A DNA stretch of 60,852 nt, from assembly GCA_042090785.1 (NCBI GenBank), contig JBELIP010000013.1:1-60852 (forward strand), in the 5' to 3' direction. Positions 44,696 to 53,137 of this stretch are shown here, in pieces. The stretch comes from UBA7434 sp042090785 (GTDB lineage: Bacteria > Pseudomonadota > Gammaproteobacteria > Pseudomonadales > UBA7434). Positions within the stretch are counted from its first letter, which is position 1; each line of letters begins with the position of its first letter. Below the pieces are notes generated by a model. It had not been told where the DNA came from and did no database searches. It saw only the letters and a program-made list of their open reading frames with translations. Both the position numbers and the translations under genes were made by a program.

Positions 44696-45925
44696 ATGTC
44701 AGAATTATTCAATCTTCAACTGTCCGACAAGATGGTTCCGGTACTTGAAAAAGTTAAACACTTTATTGCCAATGAAATTGTCCCTGTTGAACATGAGTTT
44801 CATCACTCGCCCAATAAAGATGATATTTGGACATTAAGTCAGCGCCAAAGCGAGATTATTGAAGGCCTAAAAGCCAAAGCGCGCGAACAAGGTTTATGGA
44901 ATTTCTTTTTACCCGATTGGAACGGCGAAGGCGTTAGCAATTTAGACTACGCCTATTTAGCGCAAGAAATGGGTAAGAGCCATTTGGCGCCCGAGGTATT
45001 TAATTGTAATGCGCCCGATACTGGCAATATGGAAGTGCTGGCTAAATACGGTACGCCTGAACAGCAAGCGCAATGGCTAACGCCCTTACTTGCTGGCGAA
45101 ATACGCTCGGCTTACGCAATGACCGAGCCAAACGTTGCTTCATCGGATGCAAAAAACATTTCCACAACTGCCGTGTTAGAGAATGGCGAATGGGTCATTA
45201 ATGGCGAGAAATTTTATATTTCCGGTGCTGGTGATAGTCGTTGCGCCATAATGATTGTTATGGTTAAAACCAACCTTGATCCCGATGCGCCTATGCATCT
45301 TCGTCAGAGCCAAATTCTTGTACCCATGGATTACCCTGGGGTTGAAGTATTAGGTCCAATGAAGGTCTTTGGTAACCCAGACGCGCCTCATGGCCATATG
45401 CATTTACGCTTTAATAATTGCCGCGTGCCTGCAAGCAATATTTTATTGGGTGAGGGGCGAGGTTTTGAAATTTCACAGGGCCGTTTAGGACCGGGGCGTA
45501 TTCACCATTGTATGCGCGCATTAGGTCAAGCGGAATTAGCCTTAGAGCTGTTAGTTAAGCGTGGTTTATCACGCGAAGCGTTTGGTAAGCCATTAATAAA
45601 GTTGGGTGGAAACTTTGATATTGTTGCCGAGAGTCGTATTGAAATTGATAGTTGCAGGTTAATGGTACTACAAGCGGCAAAAGCAATGGATTTACTTGGC
45701 ATAAAAGAAGCACGCATTTATATTTCGGCTATTAAAGCTTTGGTGCCAAAAGTGACGGGTGGCATTATTGACCGTGCGATTCAAATGCACGGTGGTGCCG
45801 GCGTTTCGCAATGGACGCCATTGGCTACTATGTTTACCAATAACCGCACTTTGCGGCTAGCCGATGGGCCTGATGAGGTGCATAGAATGGTGGTGGCAAG
45901 AGCTGAGATATTAAAATATGTTTAA
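44696..45925 (+). CDS. acyl-CoA dehydrogenase, ACAD10/11-like
   Basis: This 409-aa acyl-CoA dehydrogenase family protein has the AYAMTEPNVASSDA and WVINGEKFYISGAG segments that bind FAD. At the C-terminus the usual catalytic glutamate (YEGT in MCAD) is replaced in LADGPDEVH, so Asp390 stands at that place, as in ACAD10/11. This suggests phosphate elimination from a 4-phosphoacyl-CoA rather than ordinary dehydrogenation, which is an inference from family. Together with the APH-fold gene it forms the two halves that are fused in vertebrate ACAD10/11. Confidence 0.87.
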   Translation: MSELFNLQLSDKMVPVLEKVKHFIANEIVPVEHEFHHSPNKDDIWTLSQRQSEIIEGLKAKAREQGLWNFFLPDWNGEGVSNLDYAYLAQEMGKSHLAPEVFNCNAPDTGNMEVLAKYGTPEQQAQWLTPLLAGEIRSAYAMTEPNVASSDAKNISTTAVLENGEWVINGEKFYISGAGDSRCAIMIVMVKTNLDPDAPMHLRQSQILVPMDYPGVEVLGPMKVFGNPDAPHGHMHLRFNNCRVPASNILLGEGRGFEISQGRLGPGRIHHCMRALGQAELALELLVKRGLSREAFGKPLIKLGGNFDIVAESRIEIDSCRLMVLQAAKAMDLLGIKEARIYISAIKALVPKVTGGIIDRAIQMHGGAGVSQWTPLATMFTNNRTLRLADGPDEVHRMVVARAEILKYV

Positions 45926-45994
45926 AGTTTTAAAGAGTGGAGAGCGGGGTTTAACAAAGCCGCACCCATAGTGTTGTTATTACAGGAATAACCG

Positions 45995-46924
45995 ATGTCG
46001 ATTCATTTTACCGGAAAGGTTGCCATTGTAACCGGTGCTGGCAATGGCTTAGGCCGTTCGCATGCGTTGGCACTTGCAAAGCTTGGCGCTAAGTTAGTGA
46101 TTAATGATTTAGGCGGTGCGCGAGATGGCAACCGAGAAGGTAGCGGGGCAAACTCGCAAGCAGCTCAAGAAGTGGTGGTGTTAATTGAAGCTGAGGGTGG
46201 TGAAGCCATTGCTCATGGTGCAAACGTCGCCAACTTTGATGAAGTGCAAGACATGGTTCAGCAAGCTATGGATAAATGGGGCAGAGTTGATATTCTCATT
46301 AACAATGCAGGAATCTTACGTGATAAATCTTTTTCGAAAATGGACCTTGAGGATTTTCGTTTAGTCGTTGATGTGCACCTAATGGGTACGGTTAATTGCT
46401 GTAAGGCGGTATGGGATATTATGAAGGCGCAAGAATATGGCCGTATTGTAATGACGACATCCTCTAGCGGTATGTACGGTAATTTTGGCCAATCAAATTA
46501 TGGCGCGGCAAAAATGGCCGTACTGGGTTTAATGAATACGTTGGTTTTAGAGGGTAAAAAAGCCAACATCCGTGTGAATGCGCTTGCGCCAACCGCGGGT
46601 ACTCGTATGACAGAAGATCTTATGGGTAAGGATATTCTAGATATTCTAACACCTGAATCGGTGACCGCAGGGTTGTTGACGTTATGTCATGACGAAGCAC
46701 CGAACCGCATGATTCTTTGCGCGGGTGCCGGCGGTTATTCAAGTACACGGTTATTTGAAACCGAAGGCGTGTTTTTAGCACCCGAGGATCAGACAGCCGA
46801 TAATGTCTTAGATTGTTATCCGCAGATTAGTGACCTTGGCGAGCAGGCAGAACTAAAAACTGGTTTTAAACAGTCGGAAAAGTTTTTGACCAAAGCCATG
46901 AATTATGCGAAAAAAGTTAATTAA
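45995..46924 (+). CDS. SDR, MFE-2-like (3R)-hydroxyacyl-CoA dehydrogenase
   Basis: This 309-aa SDR resembles the dehydrogenase domain of peroxisomal multifunctional enzyme 2 (HSD17B4): TGAGNGLGRSHA (13-24), NDLGGARDG (37-45), INNAGILRD (102-110) and the catalytic Ser158-Tyr169-Lys173. It would oxidise a (3R)-hydroxyacyl-CoA. The MFE-2 hydratase and SCP domains are absent. The stop codon overlaps the DUF2817 start by one base, so the two genes are coupled. Confidence 0.88.
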   Translation: MSIHFTGKVAIVTGAGNGLGRSHALALAKLGAKLVINDLGGARDGNREGSGANSQAAQEVVVLIEAEGGEAIAHGANVANFDEVQDMVQQAMDKWGRVDILINNAGILRDKSFSKMDLEDFRLVVDVHLMGTVNCCKAVWDIMKAQEYGRIVMTTSSSGMYGNFGQSNYGAAKMAVLGLMNTLVLEGKKANIRVNALAPTAGTRMTEDLMGKDILDILTPESVTAGLLTLCHDEAPNRMILCAGAGGYSSTRLFETEGVFLAPEDQTADNVLDCYPQISDLGEQAELKTGFKQSEKFLTKAMNYAKKVN

Positions 46925-48021
46925 TGGCCTTTAGTGACAGTTACGAACAAGCGCGAGAAAGGTTTTTAGTTCAAGCTAACAAAACCGGTGCAGCGTGTCA
47001 GTCATTCGAGCATCCATTCGCGCGGAGCGAAGATAATGCGGCATTAACATTGGACATCGCTTGGGTTGGCCCTCGAGATGCAAAAAGTGTCATGGTTATG
47101 ATTGCTGGTACTCATGGGCCTGAAAGCTATGCCGGCGCAGCCATACAACTCGACTGGCTTAAAACACATACGGCTTTTCCGTCTTCTTCAATGGCAATGT
47201 TACTGATTCATGGGGCTAACCCTTTTGGCTGGGCGCATTGCAGCCGCACGACAGAAAATAATGTTGATCTTAACCGTAATTTTATTGATCACCAGCATCA
47301 ACCCTCAGAAACCTCCTTAGCTAATCGCATGCAAACGCTACTGTCATTATCTAACGCTAAGGGCCCTCGCTACACAGCTATCTTGTTAGGTCTTGTCAGG
47401 TTGTTATTGAGTGTTGGGTTAAAGCCGGTAGTTAATGAAATTTCTAATGGTCAATACAGCCACCCAAAAGGTATTGGCTTTGGTGGACACTGTGCCGAGT
47501 GGTCTAACCAAGTGTTGCAGGCGTTGTTAAAAAATAGCTTACAACAAGCTGAGAAAGTGGCGATTATTGATTGGCATACGGGCGTTGGTGATTATGCTAA
47601 ACCTTGTTTTCTTTGCTTTGATGCGCCTGATTCAGCGTCATACCTGCGTGCACGTCGTTGGTGGGGTCAAGAGGTTGATAAAAGTAATGCCAGTTATGCC
47701 TCGGGCGAGCGGCCTGATTATCAGGGGCTATTGATTAATACGGCGCGCGATATAGCGCAAGCTACAGGCGCTAAAACAACCTCATCGGTTATCGAGTTTG
47801 GCACCTATGCCAACCACAAGATGCTTAAAGGACTTATTATTGATAGATGGTTACGCTGTGATGCAGTTGGTGCTAGCGCTGAAACCATTGCTGATTTAAA
47901 AGAGCAGGTGCTTCGTTTGTTTTATCCTAACGATCCAGAGTGGCGAGCACAGGTATTGGAGCAGGGCGCAGATATTATTTCGCAAGCATTGGCGGGGCTT
48001 AATTCGGAGCAGGCCGATTGA
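46924..48021 (+). CDS. DUF2817 (M14 carboxypeptidase-like) metallo-hydrolase
   Basis: This 365-aa protein carries zinc-binding sites of the M14 fold: AGTHGPESYAG (His64, Glu67), ENNVDLNRNFIDH and IIDWHTGVGDY (His near 218), a layout shared with DUF2817 proteins. Such enzymes may cleave amide or ester bonds; no substrate is known. Its presence in an acyl-CoA operon is unexpected. ATG overlaps the previous stop (TAATG) and its own TGA overlaps the next ATG (TGATG), so it is tightly coupled on both sides. Confidence 0.8.
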   Translation: MAFSDSYEQARERFLVQANKTGAACQSFEHPFARSEDNAALTLDIAWVGPRDAKSVMVMIAGTHGPESYAGAAIQLDWLKTHTAFPSSSMAMLLIHGANPFGWAHCSRTTENNVDLNRNFIDHQHQPSETSLANRMQTLLSLSNAKGPRYTAILLGLVRLLLSVGLKPVVNEISNGQYSHPKGIGFGGHCAEWSNQVLQALLKNSLQQAEKVAIIDWHTGVGDYAKPCFLCFDAPDSASYLRARRWWGQEVDKSNASYASGERPDYQGLLINTARDIAQATGAKTTSSVIEFGTYANHKMLKGLIIDRWLRCDAVGASAETIADLKEQVLRLFYPNDPEWRAQVLEQGADIISQALAGLNSEQAD

Positions 48022-48830
48022 TGAGTTCACTCGCCTTTGATCATGTTGTTATTTATGTGCCCAACCTAGAGCAAGCGGTACAGCAATTTACCGATTTAGG
48101 TTTTACTGTTCAGTTTGGTGGTGAACACGAGCACACAGTTAATGCGTTAATTGTTTTTAACGATCAGTTTTATATTGAATTATTATCTTTAAAGCCAACG
48201 TGGCGACGGCCGCTATTATTGTTAGCCGCTCGCTTGGGTTTAATTCACCTTATATCGAAAAGTAAAAAGACGATATCGTGGCGCTTACTGCCTTGGGTGG
48301 CCATGCCATATGGTCCTAAAGATTGGTGTTTGCGTAGCGATAACATTGCAAGAGTTTTACAGCGTCTTAAGCCAACTGCCATCCCCCTTTTAAAGTGTCA
48401 AAGCTATGAGCGTATTCGCCCTGATGGGCAGCAGCTTAAATGGTTGTTAGGTGGTGCAAAAAATACTGACTTGCCTTACCTAATACAAGATAGTACGCCT
48501 GTTAGTTTGCGTATCCCGTTAGGCTCGCACGCAGTGCATGCTAATGGTGCGAAATGTTTGCGAAAGATTAAAATCTCACCTAAAAACACATTAGCTACGG
48601 CAGATAATCTGAGTGAGATGCTATTGACGCCAATTAGTAGTAGGCCGGCGGCAGCTAATAAGAACGCTGAAGCAATAATACCCTTAGGCGATGCCTCTAT
48701 TCACTTAACTCATCAGTTAGATTGGTTCGGCAAATTTAGTCTTGAGTTGGAGTATGATGGTAATGAGCGTATGTTGCTTAATTGTGAGCAGACCTATGGC
48801 GCACAAATTTGGCTAATTCCTGCGAGTTAA
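48021..48830 (+). CDS. VOC superfamily (glyoxalase-like) protein
   Basis: This protein of about 269 aa begins SSLAFDHVVIYVPNLEQAVQQF, the first beta-alpha unit of VOC-fold proteins, with His8 as a possible metal ligand, and has a second domain (about 150-265). VOC proteins include glyoxalases, dioxygenases and epimerases. A TTG three bases upstream is possible, but the ATG at 48021 overlapping the previous stop fits the operon's coupling. The metal ligands in the second domain are not evident. Confidence 0.75.
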   Translation: MSSLAFDHVVIYVPNLEQAVQQFTDLGFTVQFGGEHEHTVNALIVFNDQFYIELLSLKPTWRRPLLLLAARLGLIHLISKSKKTISWRLLPWVAMPYGPKDWCLRSDNIARVLQRLKPTAIPLLKCQSYERIRPDGQQLKWLLGGAKNTDLPYLIQDSTPVSLRIPLGSHAVHANGAKCLRKIKISPKNTLATADNLSEMLLTPISSRPAAANKNAEAIIPLGDASIHLTHQLDWFGKFSLELEYDGNERMLLNCEQTYGAQIWLIPAS

Positions 48831-48890
48831 AAAAGGTTTTTTCTTGCTCTATTTAGAGCGCTATTTAAATGATATTGAGGAGCATAAGTG

Positions 48891-49307
48891 ATGGAAGCTA
48901 TCAGCATAGTGGCCGGTCGTTTTTTGCTAGGGCTTTATTTTTTAGTGCCGGGTATAAGAAAGTTTACCGAGTCAGACAAACTGGTTGCCTATATGCAATC
49001 GCATGATATTGCTTTTGCACCGCAGCTTTTAGGCTTTGCAGGTGTGGTGAGTATTATTGGCGGAATATTTTTAATGACTGGTCGGCATATCAAAATAGTA
49101 TCTTACGGTTTTGTCGTTTATGTGCTGCTAGTTAATTTTATGCTACATGATTTTTGGACTATGAGTGCTGATTTGCTTGCCCATGTATTACAAAATTTCG
49201 TTAAAAATTTAGCAGTGGTGGCGGGGCTATTGGTTCTTGCAGGGTATGCTCCGCTGCGCCGTCCATTGTTGAATAGCTGGTGGCAAAGTGATAAGTCTGT
49301 GCGTTGA
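48891..49307 (+). CDS. DoxX-family membrane protein
   Basis: This protein of about 138 aa has four membrane helices and the DoxX start pattern GRFLLGLYFLVPGIRKF. DoxX proteins are small quinone-linked membrane proteins with poorly known roles. TGAGGAG (48875-48881) lies 9 bases before the ATG at 48891; a GTG at 48888 is also possible but less well placed. It is the last gene of the acyl-CoA operon. Confidence 0.82.
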   Translation: MEAISIVAGRFLLGLYFLVPGIRKFTESDKLVAYMQSHDIAFAPQLLGFAGVVSIIGGIFLMTGRHIKIVSYGFVVYVLLVNFMLHDFWTMSADLLAHVLQNFVKNLAVVAGLLVLAGYAPLRRPLLNSWWQSDKSVR

Positions 49308-49488
49308 GATGCTGTGTTCGGCAAAGATGTATTGAGTGAAGCTGTATAGGTTGTATAAAGTGATGCTTTGTTTTTAGATGGGCATAATGCCTGATGGGTG
49401 CGTTATTTTTAAATGATTACTTGTATTGCTTGAGAATAGCCAGTACACATTTTGTACTTCCCTGTTGCTGTATGGTCTATCTATAAAA

Positions 49489-49626
49489 TTATTTCAACAT
49501 TGAAATAAACAATTCCACATTAGAATAATCGTAAATAAATTGTGCAACATCGGCGGCTTGCTGGCCGGTTTTTTTTCTAATATTGAACCGGTGGTTGGCA
49601 AACGTTCGTTCACTAATATGCAGCTT
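49489..49626 (-). pseudogene. LuxR-type HTH tail remnant
   Basis: In the frame shifted relative to the antitoxin remnant, the minus strand reads KLHISERTFANHRFNIRKKT and on to FISMLK before a TAA at 49489-49491. This is the recognition part of a LuxR/GerE HTH domain (about 45 residues); the rest of the regulator is missing. It joins the end of the higA remnant directly, so a deletion or recombination fused the two. Confidence 0.7.
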
Positions 49627-49895
49627 GTCAGCACCGCTTTATGTAACTTTCGAATCATTGTCAGTGTTAATTTGCGGCTGTAATTTAGTACTTCAGAAAC
49701 TCGACCTGAGTGGCCAAAGAAAGGAACCAGATCTTTATCTTTAAGCCCGTATTGCTCCATACAAAAACGAATAACTTCTACCGGATTTGGTTTATCAATA
49801 GCGAAGTTTTTGGATTCATAGACCTCAACAAATGTCCCTAAAACATCCAGTTCGTTGCCTTCTAGAGTATCTGCCTTTGCATTCATTAATGCCAT
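49627..49895 (-). pseudogene. higA: HigA-like antitoxin remnant
   Basis: The minus strand encodes an XRE-type antitoxin of the HigA family: LEGNELDVLGTFVEVYESKN, PVEVIRFCMEQYGL, and GRVSEVLNYSRKLTLTMIRKL. The usual N-terminus (NIKPIKTEADYE) is present upstream in frame but has lost its start codon, and the C-terminus breaks off after MIRKLHKA into LuxR sequence. It would bind DNA and neutralise HigB if intact; here it is decayed. An ORF reading from the internal ATG at 49895 runs on to 49494 with unrelated residues after the break. Confidence 0.75.
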
Positions 49896-49903
49896 AACAA
49901 GCG

Positions 49904-50105
49904 CTAAAGTTGTTTCGTAATCTGCTTCAGTTTTAATAGGTTTAATGTTCCCATTGTAGTCGCGTCTATTTGATCGTATATTTTATATGTTCTCACAAAA
50001 CGTAGATGTACCATTCCAAAGGGGTAAATGATTTTTACGATTAGCCGATAATCATTCCCCTTAACATTGAAAACTACTCGGCAATAAAAGAGGCCGGAAC
50101 GTTTT
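49904..50105 (-). pseudogene. higB: HigB-like mRNA interferase toxin remnant
   Basis: The minus strand reads VVFNVKGNDYRLIVKI, YPFGMVHLRFVRTYKIYDQI, then DATTM and a run-on tail ending at the TAG (49904-49906). This is the C-terminal half of a HigB toxin of the HigBA system. The upstream half is missing: an in-frame stop occurs near 50105. Toxin then antitoxin is the normal order for higBA, so this is a degraded pair. Confidence 0.72.
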
Positions 50106-50360
50106 TTTAATTAACCAGCAGCTATTGATAGAAATTAAATGCCTTCGCCACTTTATTAGAGTGACACTGAGAGAAACAGATACTCTAGCTCTTGATAAGT
50201 TGCGCGCCTTGACGAGAGTATGGAACGCTATAGACCACCGATCAACTGGGAGAAAAAAAGAATAAACCAAAGAAATATAGACTAAGGCGAAAAGAGTTTT
50301 CTATTTCTTACTCTTTTAAGAATTTTGTGAAGCATAGCGGTAATCAATTGTACTGACTCC
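50106..50360. other. region between higB remnant and the 8-bp repeat
   Basis: No gene is supported. A 69-codon minus-strand frame (50061-50270) overlaps the higB remnant out of frame. A plus-strand frame reaches about 59 codons between stops (about 50070-50265) and reads helical residues such as LRETDTLALDKLRAL, but has no start codon or known family. Confidence 0.45.
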
Positions 50361-50524
50361 GATCCACCGATCCACCGATCCACCGATCCACNNNNNNNNN
50401 NNNNNNNNNNNNNNNNNNNNNNNNNNNNNNNNNNNNNNNNNNNNNNNNNNNNNNNNNNNNNNNNNNNNNNNNNNNNNNNNNNNNNNNNNNNCCGATCCAC
50501 CGATCCACCGATCCACCGATCCAC
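50361..50524. repeat. GATCCACC 8-bp tandem repeat spanning an assembly gap
   Basis: The unit GATCCACC repeats almost perfectly over 31 bases before and 33 bases after a gap of 100 N (50392-50491). An 8-bp unit is not a multiple of three, so it would change frame in a coding region; here it is intergenic. Length in the genome is unknown. Frames that cross it give an artificial WIGGSVDR repeat. Confidence 0.92.
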
Positions 50525-50725
50525 AATGTCTGATGTCAGTAGTAAAGACCTATACGGCGGTTGTTTGTTAAGCGGAGATTTGCTAACTTAGAATAAAAAA
50601 ATGAGGTAATTTTTCCGCTGGATCGGTGAGAAGCCAAAAAAAAACAGAAGATTAAGCTGGTTAAATGTTAACCATTTCCAGTTGTTTATTTTCTGGTTGT
50701 ATGGTTTCTATTCAAAGAGTTATTT

Positions 50726-52948
50726 ATGAGTGCTGATACATTTTATATTTTTTTAATTCTGTATATAGCCATACCTGCAGTTCTTGCATACTTAAAAAAT
50801 AAAAGTATCTATCTTTGGGTGTCAATTGCTATTTTTGTATGGCCGATAGCGATTATTTATTTGTGTCTTTGTAAAAAAAATAATAGTGCAGAGTCTTATG
50901 GGGATGTTGTAGATAGCATGATGAATAAGACGCTTGATTTAAGGGCGTCTATTATTGAAAAAAAAGTGACTCCTTCGACGAGAAAGCAAAATATTTCTAG
51001 ACAGGAAGTCATTGATGCTCAGGCTAAATCAATGGTGTTGATTTCTAGTGAGGAGGGGCGGCAAAAGATATACGACATTGAAAATTCAGAATGCGTAATT
51101 CGCGATAATTTACTTTCATGCCGAATTAAACGGTTCTTAAAAAAAAATAAATCGGTACATTTCCACCTAAATGCTCATTATATAAAAGCTTGGCAATCAT
51201 TTGTAGAGACTGCAAAACTCGCATTTTTCGGATCAGACATTGAAGTCTATAGAGGTGGCGAATTCATATCGAATTTTGAGTGGGTGCACAAGCTGGCTCA
51301 AGGTAAGGCTTTTATTAATAATGATGCCACTGAGCTTTTTCGAGCGTGTTCATCAAAGCCGTTTATTATAACTCCCGCAGGCATAGTCATGCTTAATAAT
51401 GACTTGATTGCTTTCAGTGACATATCTGTTGATGGTAAATATAAGGAGTCGGAATGGGAGGGTAAACATTCTGAGGTTATAAGAACTCGATGGACGCATG
51501 AGAATAAAAACGGCGATCCTGATGGGCGCTATAAAAACAATCCGTTAATAAATATCTATAAACATTTTGTTGTTACTATAAGGCTACCCGATAAAAAAAA
51601 TATAAGCTTTCAATTCTCAAACATCGGCACAGGTAAGCGGTGGCTAAAGCAATTCAAGGGGCTGTTTCCGCCTGAGCCAGATTTTATTGATGATTTGAGT
51701 TTTTGTTTTACTATTAAAAAAGATATAGAAGTCGAGGTTGAGTTTTCTGTACCAACGCAGGTTTTATTTAAAAGAGTCAGGTCCAAAAAAACGCTTCTAA
51801 ATATGTTCGCTGATCTCATAGTTAATTACAAACCCAAAAAAGGTTTCACGAAACAGAAAGTCACTGAAATGATAGAGGGTCTTGATGATGAAAGCTGCTT
51901 GCTTTTAATACAGCAGATGACTGCTAAGTTGTTTGAATCTGCGAAAAACAATCCGGTGCACGCTAGTATTCATCAATCACTTATTCCTGTTTTACAGGAG
52001 AAGATAGTCGATATTTTTAAGACACAAGCAGGCCAAGAATATATGGCAGAGACTAAAGTCAAAGGTAAAGTTAAGGATATCGAGGAGGTTAAATCAAAGA
52101 CTAAAACCAACGATAAAAGGCCTAAATCAACGAAATTAAAAAAGCTTGTTGCTAAGCTTGATGCTTTAGTGGGTTTAGATGATGTAAAGTTTGAAATTAA
52201 AAAACTCATTGCTATTTCTGAAGTTAATAAAAAAAGATCTTCTTTGAATATAAAGAGCTTGAATCAGAGTCTTCATCTGGTTTTTTCTGGAAACCCTGGA
52301 ACAGGTAAAACAACGGTTGCTAGAATTATTGGTAGTATTTATAAAGAGCTAGGCCTATTGGAATCCGGACATCTTATTGAAGTCGATCGCTCAGATCTTG
52401 TAGGTAGTTACATTGGCCAAACCGCGCCTAAAACTACAGCAGTAATTGAAAGTGCCTTAGATGGTGTTTTGTTTATTGATGAGGCTTATTCTTTAACATC
52501 TAACACCTCTAAAAACGATTATGGAAGTGAGGTGATCGAAACGCTGCTTAAAAGAATGGAAGATGATCGTGATCGACTCGTTGTTATTGTTGCTGGTTAT
52601 CCAGAACAAATGGAAGAATTTACTCAATCGAATCCTGGTCTAGAGTCTAGGTTCAAAACGACCTTAAATTTTGAAGATTTTTCGGAAGCTGATTTAATTA
52701 AGATTTTTAAAAAAATGTGCGCTTCTCAAAAAATAAAAATCAAAAAAGAGGTGCTTAAAGTTGTAGAAGAAAAACTGAGTGCTAAAAAAGAGAAGCTCTC
52801 TCATGGTTTTGCTAATGCGCGAGAGGTTCGTAAGCTTTTTGAGTCATCATTAGAATTCCAGGCATTAAGAGCTATAGAGGATGGCGTTATAGAGGAGGAT
52901 GAAATTAAAAATCTTATTTGTTCCGATTTAGAGAGCGTAACGCTATAG
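50726..52948 (+). CDS. membrane-anchored SpoVK/CbbX-type AAA+ ATPase
   Basis: This 740-aa protein has two N-terminal membrane helices (about 6-22 and 28-48), a middle region (about 80-330) and a C-terminal AAA+ domain (about 470-735). The middle region includes RTRWTHENKNGDPDGRYKNN, which resembles PH-like (bPH) domains of bacterial membrane-associated systems. The AAA+ domain has Walker A GNPGTGKTTVAR (522-533), Walker B VLFIDEAYSL near 580, sensor and arginine-finger residues (NPGLESRFKTT). The CbbX/SpoVK type forms hexameric remodelling machines. Base composition is more AT-rich than the operon to the left. It is the first gene of the candidate island set; partner and target are unknown. 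Confidence 0.85.
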   Translation: MSADTFYIFLILYIAIPAVLAYLKNKSIYLWVSIAIFVWPIAIIYLCLCKKNNSAESYGDVVDSMMNKTLDLRASIIEKKVTPSTRKQNISRQEVIDAQAKSMVLISSEEGRQKIYDIENSECVIRDNLLSCRIKRFLKKNKSVHFHLNAHYIKAWQSFVETAKLAFFGSDIEVYRGGEFISNFEWVHKLAQGKAFINNDATELFRACSSKPFIITPAGIVMLNNDLIAFSDISVDGKYKESEWEGKHSEVIRTRWTHENKNGDPDGRYKNNPLINIYKHFVVTIRLPDKKNISFQFSNIGTGKRWLKQFKGLFPPEPDFIDDLSFCFTIKKDIEVEVEFSVPTQVLFKRVRSKKTLLNMFADLIVNYKPKKGFTKQKVTEMIEGLDDESCLLLIQQMTAKLFESAKNNPVHASIHQSLIPVLQEKIVDIFKTQAGQEYMAETKVKGKVKDIEEVKSKTKTNDKRPKSTKLKKLVAKLDALVGLDDVKFEIKKLIAISEVNKKRSSLNIKSLNQSLHLVFSGNPGTGKTTVARIIGSIYKELGLLESGHLIEVDRSDLVGSYIGQTAPKTTAVIESALDGVLFIDEAYSLTSNTSKNDYGSEVIETLLKRMEDDRDRLVVIVAGYPEQMEEFTQSNPGLESRFKTTLNFEDFSEADLIKIFKKMCASQKIKIKKEVLKVVEEKLSAKKEKLSHGFANAREVRKLFESSLEFQALRAIEDGVIEEDEIKNLICSDLESVTL

Positions 52949-53137
52949 TAGAAAAAAGAGAGTTATCTTGATAAGTGAGCTTCTTTGAATGTTAGGAGCG
53001 CTGGCGGGAAATATTCATGTTAATTTTTAAATAAAAATGAGTATCTGCCAAAGTGGAATGCATAAAAAATATTATTCATAATTAAAACCATTTAAAGCGT
53101 TAAGGCCGAATAAAGTATTAATTAGGAAAGAATAATA

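Noticed and set aside
50061..50270. 69-codon minus-strand frame and opposing plus-strand frame beside the higB remnant
   Set aside because: The minus frame is out of frame with the HigB homology; the plus frame has no start codon or known family.
50361..50524. CRISPR-like array
   Set aside because: The 8-bp unit has no spacers; it is a simple tandem repeat.
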